A stretch of 64,000 nucleotides of DNA from Spartobacteria bacterium UBA5019 (GTDB taxonomy: Bacteria; Verrucomicrobiota; Verrucomicrobiia; Chthoniobacterales; Terrimicrobiaceae). Shown here piece after piece: positions 1 to 9,542 of the stretch (positions within the stretch are counted from its first letter, which is position 1; each line of letters begins with the position of its first letter). A model generated the notes under the pieces. That model saw nothing but the letters and a program-made list of their open reading frames with translations, was not told where the DNA came from and did no database searches. The stretch spans positions 7,935-71,934 of the forward strand of contig DGXZ01000046.1 in NCBI GenBank assembly GCA_002396485.1. Reading direction: 5' to 3'. Position numbers and translations under genes: made by a program.

Positions 1-132
1 GGTCGGCGCGAAGATGCGGTCCACGAAGTCTGGTCCCGGCAGATGGAGAGCGTCTTTGGAGATAGTCTGGGAAGTGTGCTTGAGAAGATAATCGGCTTTG
101 TCGCCGAGTGCGGATACGATATTGTCGATCAT
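1..132 (-). CDS. fbaB: Class I fructose-bisphosphate aldolase (FbaB/DhnA type), N-terminal fragment
   Basis: Only the first 44 codons are inside the window; the gene runs off the left edge. The N-terminus resembles that of E. coli FbaB as I recall it, especially the block around residues 27-40 (LHLPGPDFVDRIF). FbaB enzymes cleave fructose 1,6-bisphosphate through a lysine Schiff base in glycolysis and gluconeogenesis; the catalytic lysine is outside the window. The ATG at 130-132 fits the start of the family. The call rests on this short segment alone. Confidence 0.7.
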   Translation of the reverse strand, partial: MIDNIVSALGDKADYLLKHTSQTISKDALHLPGPDFVDRIFAPT

Positions 133-392
133 TGTTTTTGCGGTTGAGGCGCTACGCTTAGTGGAGGGTTTGTTTTTTGTCCAGTCTTAGGAATTTGTTT
201 GTTTCTACTGCGCAAAGGGATTTTCCATTGACCTAAAGCTCGTGTTTGTGGGATACACCCGCCCTCATAGATCGTGCATTTCCCGACTTGGTGCATCTTT
301 GCTTTGCGCTTCGAAGGTGTGTATGGTCTTGCGGCCGGATTGTTCAGAGCCCCTGAACGCCTCTTCCGGTCTGGCTTCGAAGATATGCTTAA

Positions 393-911
393 ATGATTTC
401 CTGGATTTGTTTTGAATGGGAGCTTGCCTCTCTGGAATTGCCTGTGCCATCCGTTCCACCCCTCATTCTGCGGCCTGCAGAAAAAGGGGAGGATGACACG
501 GCGCTCAAAGTTTTGCTCACCGCTTTTGCGATGGATACGGCCTGGGGTGATATCAATCGCAGGCTTGAAGAGGGTATGGGTCGCTATGTGGAAGAAGCTT
601 TCGACAGGCCGGATCCTTCTTGCATCGTGGCGCTACACGGCCAGCGTGTGATTGGGGCTTCGCTGTTGGATGCCAACCCCGACGCTGGAAATCACCTGCT
701 GAGCGGTCCGATGATTCTTCACGAATACCGGAATCGCGGCGTTGGAACTGCATTGCTCGCAGCCTCGCTTATCTTTCTTCGCGAAAAGGGTGTCACCAAA
801 GTGCGCGGCGTGACGCGGGCCAATTCCACAGTCTCCCGATTTGTGTATCCGAAATTCTCAAGCGTTCAGTCGCCTTACAACCAAGATCCGCTTCATTCTT
901 CCGGCCGCTGA
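393..911 (+). CDS. GNAT-family N-acetyltransferase
   Basis: A protein of up to 172 residues with one GNAT fold. The acetyl-CoA pyrophosphate-binding loop is visible as YRNRGVGTALL (about residues 111-121), preceded by strand beta-4 (GPMILHE). It is followed by an alpha helix and a segment typical of the GNAT C-terminus (VRGVTRANSTVSRF). GNATs transfer the acetyl group of acetyl-CoA to an amine; the substrate cannot be read from sequence. The first 20 or so residues are not GNAT-like, so the true start may be downstream. It stands alone ahead of the ATP-grasp operon on the same strand, with about 50 bases between. Confidence 0.75.
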   Translation: MISWICFEWELASLELPVPSVPPLILRPAEKGEDDTALKVLLTAFAMDTAWGDINRRLEEGMGRYVEEAFDRPDPSCIVALHGQRVIGASLLDANPDAGNHLLSGPMILHEYRNRGVGTALLAASLIFLREKGVTKVRGVTRANSTVSRFVYPKFSSVQSPYNQDPLHSSGR

Positions 912-961
912 ATTTTTTTCGCTTCCCTCTAGCGGGTTGATGCACAAAGCTCCCATTCAAG

Positions 962-2416
962 ATGAAGGGATTTTTCGGCAAATACGAAACAGGGAATTTT
1001 TTCGATGAGATGTTTGAGGCGGATGGAAACGTCCGCCCCCATTATTCAAAAATCCTGGAGCGTTTCTCGGAAATGGATGTCGACTCGTTCGAGCCCAAGC
1101 GGGCACTGGCGGAAAAAACCTACCTCAATCAAGGTATCACCTTCACGGTTTACAGCGGCGATGAGGGCACCGAGCGCATCATGCCGTTCGATCTTGTTCC
1201 CCGCATCATTCCCGCTGACGAGTGGCGCTTGCTCGAGCGGGGCTTGGAGCAGCGCCTGCGCGCGCTGAATCTCTTTTTGCACGACATCTACCACGATCAA
1301 CGGATCGTGAAGGAGGGCGTGATCCCGCTGGAGATCATTCGTACGGCCAAGCACTACCGCCCTGAATTGGTCGGGCTTGATGTGCCCCACGATATTTACA
1401 TCCACATCTGCGGTTCTGATCTCATCCGGGGAGCTGACGGCACTTACATGGTTCTTGAAGACAACGGCCGCTGCCCTTCTGGCGTTTCCTACCTTCTTGA
1501 GAACCGCCAGGCGATGAAGCGGGTATTCCCCAAACTTTTCAGCCGTCACGCGGTGCGTTCCGTTGACCGCTATCCCCAGGAGCTCCTTGAAGTGCTCCGC
1601 TATGTGGCTCCGCAGGGAAACCCTGATCCGACTGTGGTGGTGCTCACCCCAGGTATATACAATTCCGCCTATTTTGAGCATTCGTTCCTCGCGCGCTCCA
1701 TGGGTATCGAAATCGTGGTAAGCCAGGATCTCGTGGTAAAGAACGCCTGCGTTTACATGAAAACCACGAAGGGGCTCAAAAAGGTCGATGTCATCTATCG
1801 CCGCATCGACGATGATTTTTTAGATCCCACCGTCTTTCGAAAGGACTCCGTTCTCGGCGTTCCCGGCATCGTGAACGCCTATCGCGAAGGCAATGTGAAC
1901 CTTTGCAATGCCCTCGGCACCGGCGTCGCCGATGACAAGGTGACCTACTACTACGTGCCGGCGATGATCAAATTCTACCTCGGCGAGGATCCCGTCCTCC
2001 CGAACGTCGAGACTTACCTTTCGGCAGTCGATTCCGACCGGAAGTTCATTTTGGAAAATCTTGAGAATCTTGTCGTGAAAGCCGCAAATGAGAGTGGCGG
2101 CTATGGAATGATGATCGGTCCAAACGCCAGTCGCGAGGAGATCGAAAAATTCCGCGCCGCCATCATTGCCGACCCTCGTGGATACATCGCGCAGCCGGTC
2201 ATTAGCCTCTCGCGTTCGCCCTGCTATTTCGATGGAAAGTTCGAGGGCCGGCACATCGACCTGCGGCCCTACATTCTTATGGGTGAAAAAACAACGATTG
2301 TGCCCGGTGGGCTCACGCGTGTCGCAATGCGCAAGGGCTCGCTGGTCGTCAACTCCTCGCAGGGAGGTGGCAGCAAAGACACATGGGTTCTGGACGAAAC
2401 GGAGGCCGCATGCTGA
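962..2416 (+). CDS. Circularly permuted ATP-grasp protein (COG2308 type)
   Basis: A 484-residue protein matching the circularly permuted ATP-grasp family. Visible family segments are YHDQRIV (about 103-109), [19 protein letters not shown] (about 163-181) and the glycine-rich [16 protein letters not shown] near residue 370. ATP-grasp enzymes form amide or thioester bonds through an acyl-phosphate; the substrate of this branch is unknown, though a role in making or modifying a peptide-like molecule has been proposed. It overlaps the next gene, an alpha-E protein, by 7 bases. These two families are habitual neighbours, which supports both calls. Confidence 0.9.
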   Translation: MKGFFGKYETGNFFDEMFEADGNVRPHYSKILERFSEMDVDSFEPKRALAEKTYLNQGITFTVYSGDEGTERIMPFDLVPRIIPADEWRLLERGLEQRLRALNLFLHDIYHDQRIVKEGVIPLEIIRTAKHYRPELVGLDVPHDIYIHICGSDLIRGADGTYMVLEDNGRCPSGVSYLLENRQAMKRVFPKLFSRHAVRSVDRYPQELLEVLRYVAPQGNPDPTVVVLTPGIYNSAYFEHSFLARSMGIEIVVSQDLVVKNACVYMKTTKGLKKVDVIYRRIDDDFLDPTVFRKDSVLGVPGIVNAYREGNVNLCNALGTGVADDKVTYYYVPAMIKFYLGEDPVLPNVETYLSAVDSDRKFILENLENLVVKAANESGGYGMMIGPNASREEIEKFRAAIIADPRGYIAQPVISLSRSPCYFDGKFEGRHIDLRPYILMGEKTTIVPGGLTRVAMRKGSLVVNSSQGGGSKDTWVLDETEAAC

Positions 2417-3369
2417 GCCGCGTTACCGATTCCTGCTTCTGGCTGAGCCGCTATATCGAGCGTGCGGAGTCCAGCGCGCGAATCTTGGATGTGAATATCC
2501 AACTCGTGCTCGATTCCGAGGATCAGAGTGCAAATGGTGCCAACAATCTCTGGCGTCCCATCCTTTCGACTTTGGCAGAGCAGGAGCTTTTCCGCTCCCA
2601 GCACGGCGAATTGAATGGCGACACGGTTATGGAATTCGTCACTTTCGAAAAAGCGAACCCCAGCTCGATTTTGTCGTCGGTGACGCTCGCCCGCGAGAAT
2701 GCACGCACCGTGCGTGAGCAGATATCCAGCGAGATGTGGGAGCAGTTGAACCGTCTTTATCTCTACCTCCAGAGTCCTGCCGCCTACGCGGCTTTCCGTG
2801 AAAGTCCTATCGGCTTCTACCGAAGCCTCGTTGATCGATTTCACTCCTTTCAGGGCATCACCGACGCGACAATGACGCATGGCGAGGGATGGCATTTCCT
2901 GCAGGCTGGAAAATATCTCGAGCGGGCGGATGCGACATCGCGCGTGCTGGATTTCAAATACCATGTTCTACTCCCAAGTGGTGAACGCGTGGGAGGTAAT
3001 GTGGATATTACACAGTGGATGGCTGTGCTCCGCTCCTGCAGCGCGATGGAGGCTTATCTGAAGCTTTTTCACGGTCGCGTCACGAGCTGGGAGGTCGCCG
3101 GTTTTTTGATACTCCATGCCAGCTTTCCGCGTTCGATCAGATTCAGTGTGGATGCCCTTGACCAAGCTCTTCACAGTATTTCCGGCAGTGAGCGCGGGCA
3201 TTTTAGTAATGAGGCCGAGAGGCTCTCAGGAATGCTGCGCTCCACTCTGGACTACACGACGGTGGACAGCATTTTCCAATCGGGCCTCCATCAATACCTC
3301 GACCAAACGCAGACGCGCATCAACGAAGTCTCGCGGGCATTGGCCGAAACCTACTGCAGCTGGCTGTGA
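2410..3369 (+). CDS. Alpha-E domain protein (COG2307 type)
   Basis: A 319-residue, largely helical protein beginning [20 protein letters not shown], the hallmark opening of alpha-E proteins. The conserved [15 protein letters not shown] block is near residues 160-175. The family has no proven biochemical activity but accompanies the permuted ATP-grasp protein in many bacteria. The ATG at 2410 was chosen because it begins at the conserved opening and overlaps the upstream stop by 7 bases; an earlier in-frame ATG adds nine unconserved residues. It overlaps the following gene by 4 bases (GTGA), so the three genes are almost certainly one translationally coupled operon. Confidence 0.88.
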   Translation: MLSRVTDSCFWLSRYIERAESSARILDVNIQLVLDSEDQSANGANNLWRPILSTLAEQELFRSQHGELNGDTVMEFVTFEKANPSSILSSVTLARENARTVREQISSEMWEQLNRLYLYLQSPAAYAAFRESPIGFYRSLVDRFHSFQGITDATMTHGEGWHFLQAGKYLERADATSRVLDFKYHVLLPSGERVGGNVDITQWMAVLRSCSAMEAYLKLFHGRVTSWEVAGFLILHASFPRSIRFSVDALDQALHSISGSERGHFSNEAERLSGMLRSTLDYTTVDSIFQSGLHQYLDQTQTRINEVSRALAETYCSWL

Positions 3370-4247
3370 CTCAAAAAAAATCCTCCGCGCTTCCGCTCAC
3401 TCTCACGGTGCTGGACACATACGCCTTCGAGAACTTGCTGAAGCGGGTCGCTCGCTCGTTTCAGCTTTCTTTGCGCATTTTGCCGGCGCAACTCCGCCCT
3501 GCTCTCTCTCTTGCCTACATGCTGGCGCGGGCCTCGGATACCATCGCCGACGCCTCGTCCTCGCCGGATTTTCAGCGCCTCGCGCTTCTGCGCGGCCTGC
3601 CCGATCTTTATCCGGAGAAGTCTCCCGAACTCGGTCTGGGAGGCTCCGAGCGCGAGTTGCTGCAGATTCTGCCGCGACTGCTTGAGGCTTTAAAAATACT
3701 TCCCGGGCGCGATGAAATCATCGCCCAGTGGCGCATCATTCTTCAGGGCCAGATTTTCGATGTGGAGCGTTTTGCTGCTCCTGCCGCCGAGACGTCTGCC
3801 GCGCCGCTGACTCCCGAGGAACTGGAAAAATACACATATCTCGTCGCTGGCAGTGTGGGCGAATTTTGGACGCGGCTTTGCTTCAAACACGTGCCGGATT
3901 ATTCCACCAAGCCGCTGGAGGAAATGGTGCACCTTGCCCGCCGCTTCGGTCAGGCACTGCAGCTCGTCAACATCCTGAGGGATCGCCGCTCGGATGCCGA
4001 CGCGGGCCGCATTTACATTTCCGACGAGCGTTTTTATTTCGAAATGCAGCATGTCACCGAGTTGATGCAATCCGCTGCCCAATACACCGCCGCCATCCAA
4101 CCACGCACCCTTCGTGCAGCCTGCGCCCTGCCACTCGATCTTGCGAAGCAAACCCTTGCCCTGGTCGCACAACATCCACTCGGCGTTGGGGTGAAAGTAC
4201 CCCGCTACAAAGTGTGGTGGGCATTTGTAAAAGCCTTCTGGCGCTGA
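3366..4247 (+). CDS. Squalene/phytoene synthase family protein
   Basis: A 293-residue trans-isoprenyl diphosphate synthase of the squalene/phytoene synthase fold. Both Mg-binding aspartate motifs are present: DTIAD at residues 58-62 and DRRSD near 206-210, followed by GRIYISDE. Family members condense two prenyl diphosphates head to head (FPP to squalene or presqualene, GGPP to phytoene); the product cannot be told here. It starts with GTG and overlaps the alpha-E stop by 4 bases. Finding it coupled to the ATP-grasp/alpha-E pair, rather than to hopanoid or carotenoid genes, is unusual. A lone role in hopanoid synthesis remains possible. Confidence 0.85.
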   Translation: MTQKKSSALPLTLTVLDTYAFENLLKRVARSFQLSLRILPAQLRPALSLAYMLARASDTIADASSSPDFQRLALLRGLPDLYPEKSPELGLGGSERELLQILPRLLEALKILPGRDEIIAQWRIILQGQIFDVERFAAPAAETSAAPLTPEELEKYTYLVAGSVGEFWTRLCFKHVPDYSTKPLEEMVHLARRFGQALQLVNILRDRRSDADAGRIYISDERFYFEMQHVTELMQSAAQYTAAIQPRTLRAACALPLDLAKQTLALVAQHPLGVGVKVPRYKVWWAFVKAFWR

Positions 4248-4268
4248 GGGGATGTCAGTCCAATCCGT

Positions 4269-6018
<1,750 letters not shown>

Positions 6019-6022
<4 letters not shown>

Positions 6023-6297
6023 GGCTGTTTGATTTTGGATTTTCTCTGTGAGAGCAGGAAACTGGCGGCGAAAATACCGAATGACAAGCCGATTCCGGCT
6101 GCGACGAAGTCTATTCCCGGCACGAATTTTTCCTGCTTCACCTCGTATTGAATCCCGGTGATCTCGTCTGTGGCTGGAATGGTTACGTAGGTTTTTGTCC
6201 ACCCCACGTCAGGGCCGCTGAACCACCACCATGAAAGACAGGTCGAGAGGATAAAGAGGGCGAGAAGTCGAGTAAGGGTGCGAAATGAAAATTTCAT
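6019..6297 (-). CDS. Small two-helix membrane protein of unknown function
   Basis: A 92-residue protein with a hydrophobic N-terminal segment (about residues 7-26), a polar loop of roughly 35 residues (GPDVGWTKTYVTIPATDEITG...), and a second hydrophobic segment (about 64-83) ending in a basic tail (SQRKSKIKQP). I recognise no family. It is the promoter-proximal member of an operon with the YceI-like gene and tgt, joined to the former by an ATGA overlap. Its loop would face the periplasm if both ends are cytoplasmic, which would place it beside the secreted YceI protein. Confidence 0.65.
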
Positions 6298-6522
6298 GGG
6301 GTCTTTGGAGTGCTTTGCGGATTTGCTAGAATCTGTCTGTGAAGTTGGCTCATGTTTGGCGCTTCAAGAAGCAATCTTTTGCCGTTTTTCCAGCGGGTTC
6401 GCTTATCACTGAGGCCTCAAAATGAGTTTGCTCGGATACCGGCCACAACAGAGGCGATCCAAAACTCAAACCCTCATGCATTGCAATTCCGTAACAATCG
6501 CCGCAGAGCGCATTAGAGGGTA

Positions 6523-6622
6523 GGGGTGTCAGAGGACCACGGCAAAGAGGAGCTGACTACCGTTGCTGCATTCCTGCCCTGGCGGGGTTCGCCGGTCCGC
6601 AGTCCATGGCCCCTGACGCCCG
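6523..6622 (-). ncRNA. ffs: Bacterial small signal recognition particle RNA (4.5S type)
   Basis: Read on the minus strand, this roughly 100-nt stretch has the SRP RNA domain IV hairpin: GGCGAACCCCGCCAGG followed by GCAGGAATGCAGCAAC, containing the conserved asymmetric-loop and GGAA-type tetraloop elements. The ends pair as a long closing stem: GGGCGUCAGGGGCC at the 5' end against GGUCCUCUGACACCC at the 3' end, with G-U pairs and a bulge. The RNA binds Ffh for co-translational targeting. It lies alone between a minus-strand operon and mrp. The exact ends are estimated from the stem and could shift by a few bases. Confidence 0.88.
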
Positions 6623-6704
6623 AAATCTAATCACCGTAGGCGTGTGACGCAACTTGTAATCCATCGATCTTGCCCGCGGGCTGCGTCCGTGCAAAATCCG
6701 GCTC

Positions 6705-7748
6705 ATGTCTTCCATCAATCAGGATTCCGTTCGTCAGGCGCTCAGTACTGTAAAATACCCCGGCTTTTCGCGTGATATCGTTTCGTTTGGGCTGCTCCGC
6801 GAAGTTGCGGTGAATGGATCGGATGTCGATGTGCAGTTGGTGCTTTCTACGAATGACACGGACATCGCAAAAAAAATTCACGCCGAGGCGACAGCTGCTC
6901 TTCAAGCCATGGGTGGCGCTGGCCGTGCCTCCGTAAAAATCGATGTTCAGGCGCCCGCCAGCACAACCGGAGCGGTTGGACCCGCGAAGATCGAGGGCGT
7001 GAAGCATGTCATTGCGGTCGCCAGTGGAAAAGGCGGTGTGGGGAAATCCACCGTCGCTTCCAATCTGGCTCTATCTCTCTCGCAATCCGGCGCCAAGACG
7101 GGCCTCTGCGATTGCGACATCTATGGCCCGAGTATCGCTCTCATGTTCGGCGGAGCCAATGAGCGGCCCACTGCCGATGACGACAACCGTATCATTCCCA
7201 TCGAGCGCCATGGAGTTTCACTCATGTCCATGGGTTTTCTCCTCGATGATGGATCCCCGGCTGTCCTTCGCGGTCCAATGGTTACGCGCTACACCCAGCA
7301 ATTTCTGCGTCAGGTCTCATGGGGGAATCTGGATTATCTGATTCTCGATCTCCCGCCCGGCACCGGCGATATCCAGCTCACCATCGTTCAAACCGTGGCT
7401 CTCTCCGGGGCCATCATTGTCACCACGCCCCAGGAGGTCGCCCTCATCGACGCGCGGAAAGCCATTTCGATGTTTGCTAAGACGAATGTGCCAGTGCTCG
7501 GAATCATTGAAAACATGAGCTTCTTCGTGTGTCCGGGGGATGGAAAACGCTACGATATTTTTGGCACGGGTGGGGGGGGGCGCGAGGCGGCGAAGCTACA
7601 GGTTCCGTTGCTGGGCGAGGTCCCGATCGAGCCTCTCGTGCGGGAAGCGGGCGACACGGGGCGTCCAGCGGTGGCTGCTCATCCGGGGAGTGCCGCAGCG
7701 TGTGTTTTCAATGGTATTGCTGAAAAAATCCGCGCCATACTCAAATAG
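6705..7748 (+). CDS. mrp: Mrp/ApbC-family Fe-S cluster carrier P-loop ATPase
   Basis: A 347-residue protein with an N-terminal MIP18/DUF59 domain (about 1-85) and a MinD-like ATPase domain. The deviant Walker A is VASGKGGVGKSTVASNLALS (about residues 105-124). Other family blocks are CDCDIYGPSI, MSMGFLL, LRGPMV and LDLPPGTGD. Mrp proteins carry and transfer Fe-S clusters as dimers. The usual CxxC that holds the bridging cluster is altered: the sequence after ENMSFFV reads CPGDGKRYDIFG, with Cys276 but no second cysteine three positions on. It converges on the TPR gene with 11 bases between. Confidence 0.92.
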   Translation: MSSINQDSVRQALSTVKYPGFSRDIVSFGLLREVAVNGSDVDVQLVLSTNDTDIAKKIHAEATAALQAMGGAGRASVKIDVQAPASTTGAVGPAKIEGVKHVIAVASGKGGVGKSTVASNLALSLSQSGAKTGLCDCDIYGPSIALMFGGANERPTADDDNRIIPIERHGVSLMSMGFLLDDGSPAVLRGPMVTRYTQQFLRQVSWGNLDYLILDLPPGTGDIQLTIVQTVALSGAIIVTTPQEVALIDARKAISMFAKTNVPVLGIIENMSFFVCPGDGKRYDIFGTGGGGREAAKLQVPLLGEVPIEPLVREAGDTGRPAVAAHPGSAAACVFNGIAEKIRAILK

Positions 7749-7759
7749 CTGGCACTGGT

Positions 7760-9505
7760 TCAGGGCTGTGGCTCGGGTTGCTTTGCGACCTTTGAGGAAT
7801 GCTGGTCGATTTTTTCGGCAAGAGTGGGATTTTTTGGATCCAGCCCATGGGCTTTTTGCCAATAGATGACAGCCTCTGTGGTTTTGCCAAGTTTTTCATA
7901 GGCGTCGCCGATGTGATCGAGAACTACAGGGTCGGGCTTTTCAAGGAGCGAGGCCGCGCGGAGCAGCTCGGCCACGGCTTCCGTGTAGCGGCCTTGGTGG
8001 AAATACACCCAGCCGAGGGTGTCAACATAAGCTCCGTTTTGGGGGGCCAGCTCCAGTGCGCGGTGGACGAGTTGCTCGGCGGCGTCCAGATTTTCGTTCC
8101 GGTCGGCCCACATGTAGGCCAGGAAGTTGTAGGGCTCTGCATTTTCTGGATCGAGGCTGATGGCTGTTTTGATGAGTTCGGCCGCCTTCACATAGTGCCC
8201 CGCTTGCTCGGCGGCAGCGCCATAGCTCATGAAGAAAGAAGGGTCGAGCATCTCGGGATTTGAGTTTGAGGCTTCGATGAGCACTCGCTCGAAGGCCATG
8301 AGAGCGGCGGCGTGTTGCTTGGATTGGCTGAGGGAGATCGCTCGCAGGAGTGTGAAGCCCGTAAGGTAAGGAAAGCGTCTCTCTGCCTCGCTGGCATACT
8401 GGAGGGCGGTCTCATTGTCGCCGGACCGTAAGGCGATGCGGATGATGTCTTCGTAGCGGCGAGGGTCGATCGGCGCGACGACGAGAGCTTGGCGCATGCT
8501 CGTGAGGGCGGCTGGGAGTTCGTTTTGTCGCAGGCGGATGCGGGCCAGTGCATCGTAGGCTGCCAGATTCATTGGATTTTCCGCGATGACCTCGTCTAGA
8601 AGCTGCGCGGCAGCGGCATTGTCGCCTGTTTGGGCGTGGCAATCCGCGAGCTTTTCCCTCAACCCGGTGAGCGATGGCTGCCTTTCAAATGCCGCCTTGT
8701 AAAGTTCCAACGCGCTGGCCGCATCGCCGCATGCAAAGTAATAATCCGCCGTGCGCGAGAGGATTTCGGGATCTTTCCCGCTGGTTTGCGCGGCACGATC
8801 CACCAGCACGAGGATTTTTTCCCATTCGCTCTGTGAGATCGGACGCTTCGAGCGCTTGGTGTCGCGCAGGCGCAGGTCGGCAAGATCAAGCCAGAATGCG
8901 GGATTTTTATTTTCGGATTTCAGGGCTTTCTGAAAAAGTCCCTCGATTCGCTTGTTCTGGCCGGTCGCCCGGCAAACCTCCCACAGAACCTCGAAGGCGC
9001 TGGAATTATCCGGCGCGATGTCATACGCGATAACGGCAAATTTTTCAGCGAGAGCAGGCTTTTCGAGTTGGCGAAGGTAGATAGTGGCCAGAGCAATAGG
9101 CGCCGAGGGATTGCCGGGAGAGGCCTTTACCGCATCCTTCAATATGGAAAGCGCCTCTGTCTCCTCGCCTCTGCGAAGATGGTGTTGGGCCACATCCAAA
9201 GCCAAATCGCAAAAGCCAGGGTCCAATGCCAGCACCCGCTTCTTGTTTTCAAGCGCCTTGTCCGGCCCTTCGGTCTCCTCCTCAAAAATAGCTTGCATGT
9301 AGCGTGCATGGGCCTCTGCCGTTTTTTCCGCCCGCTCGGAAAGCTCAAAGGGAATGGGGTGGGCGAGACACTCGGGAACCTGAAAGTCGGCCTGCGAGCC
9401 TGCGGCAGAGAGGGAAAAGGCAACCCAGCCAACAAAACTCGCCAAACAGGCGGAAATGCGGAGGCTGTGGAGGCATGCCATTTGACCAATCATTGTTGAA
9501 ACCAT
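7760..9505 (-). CDS. Secreted or periplasmic tetratricopeptide-repeat protein
   Basis: A 581-residue protein with an N-terminal hydrophobic export segment (about residues 9-35), followed by TPR motifs nearly to the end. Recognisable 34-residue units include KAAELIKTAISLDPENAEPYNFLAY, AAEQLVHRALELAPQNGAYVDTLGWVY and TEAVAELLRAASL. TPR solenoids mediate protein-protein contacts; in this arrangement it resembles outer-membrane-associated TPR proteins, but no partner can be named. Three in-frame ATGs (9505, 9493, 9481) are possible. The first is chosen because GAGAG lies a few bases upstream. It is divergent from ftsK. Confidence 0.82.
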   Translation of the reverse strand: MVSTMIGQMACLHSLRISACLASFVGWVAFSLSAAGSQADFQVPECLAHPIPFELSERAEKTAEAHARYMQAIFEEETEGPDKALENKKRVLALDPGFCDLALDVAQHHLRRGEETEALSILKDAVKASPGNPSAPIALATIYLRQLEKPALAEKFAVIAYDIAPDNSSAFEVLWEVCRATGQNKRIEGLFQKALKSENKNPAFWLDLADLRLRDTKRSKRPISQSEWEKILVLVDRAAQTSGKDPEILSRTADYYFACGDAASALELYKAAFERQPSLTGLREKLADCHAQTGDNAAAAQLLDEVIAENPMNLAAYDALARIRLRQNELPAALTSMRQALVVAPIDPRRYEDIIRIALRSGDNETALQYASEAERRFPYLTGFTLLRAISLSQSKQHAAALMAFERVLIEASNSNPEMLDPSFFMSYGAAAEQAGHYVKAAELIKTAISLDPENAEPYNFLAYMWADRNENLDAAEQLVHRALELAPQNGAYVDTLGWVYFHQGRYTEAVAELLRAASLLEKPDPVVLDHIGDAYEKLGKTTEAVIYWQKAHGLDPKNPTLAEKIDQHSSKVAKQPEPQP

Positions 9506-9522
9506 AATCTCTCAATGGCTTT

Positions 9523-9536
9523 TTTCCATATGGAAA
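9523..9536. promoter_or_regulatory. 14-bp palindrome between the divergent TPR and ftsK genes
   Basis: TTTCCATATGGAAA is a perfect inverted repeat lying between the start codons of two divergent genes, 18 bases from one and 6 bases from the other. Its position suits a shared operator, or part of a promoter for the TPR gene. No known regulator is identified, and a chance palindrome cannot be excluded. Confidence 0.3.
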
Positions 9537-9542
9537 TGGACG

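Noticed and set aside
265..459. Small minus-strand frame before the GNAT gene
   Set aside because: It contains two similar short segments (around CTTCGAAG) but no start signal or motif, and overlaps the GNAT start. Treated as intergenic.
6298..6522. tRNA or other structured RNA next to the SRP RNA
   Set aside because: No cloverleaf or terminator-like stem could be found in this stretch; only the SRP RNA is supported.
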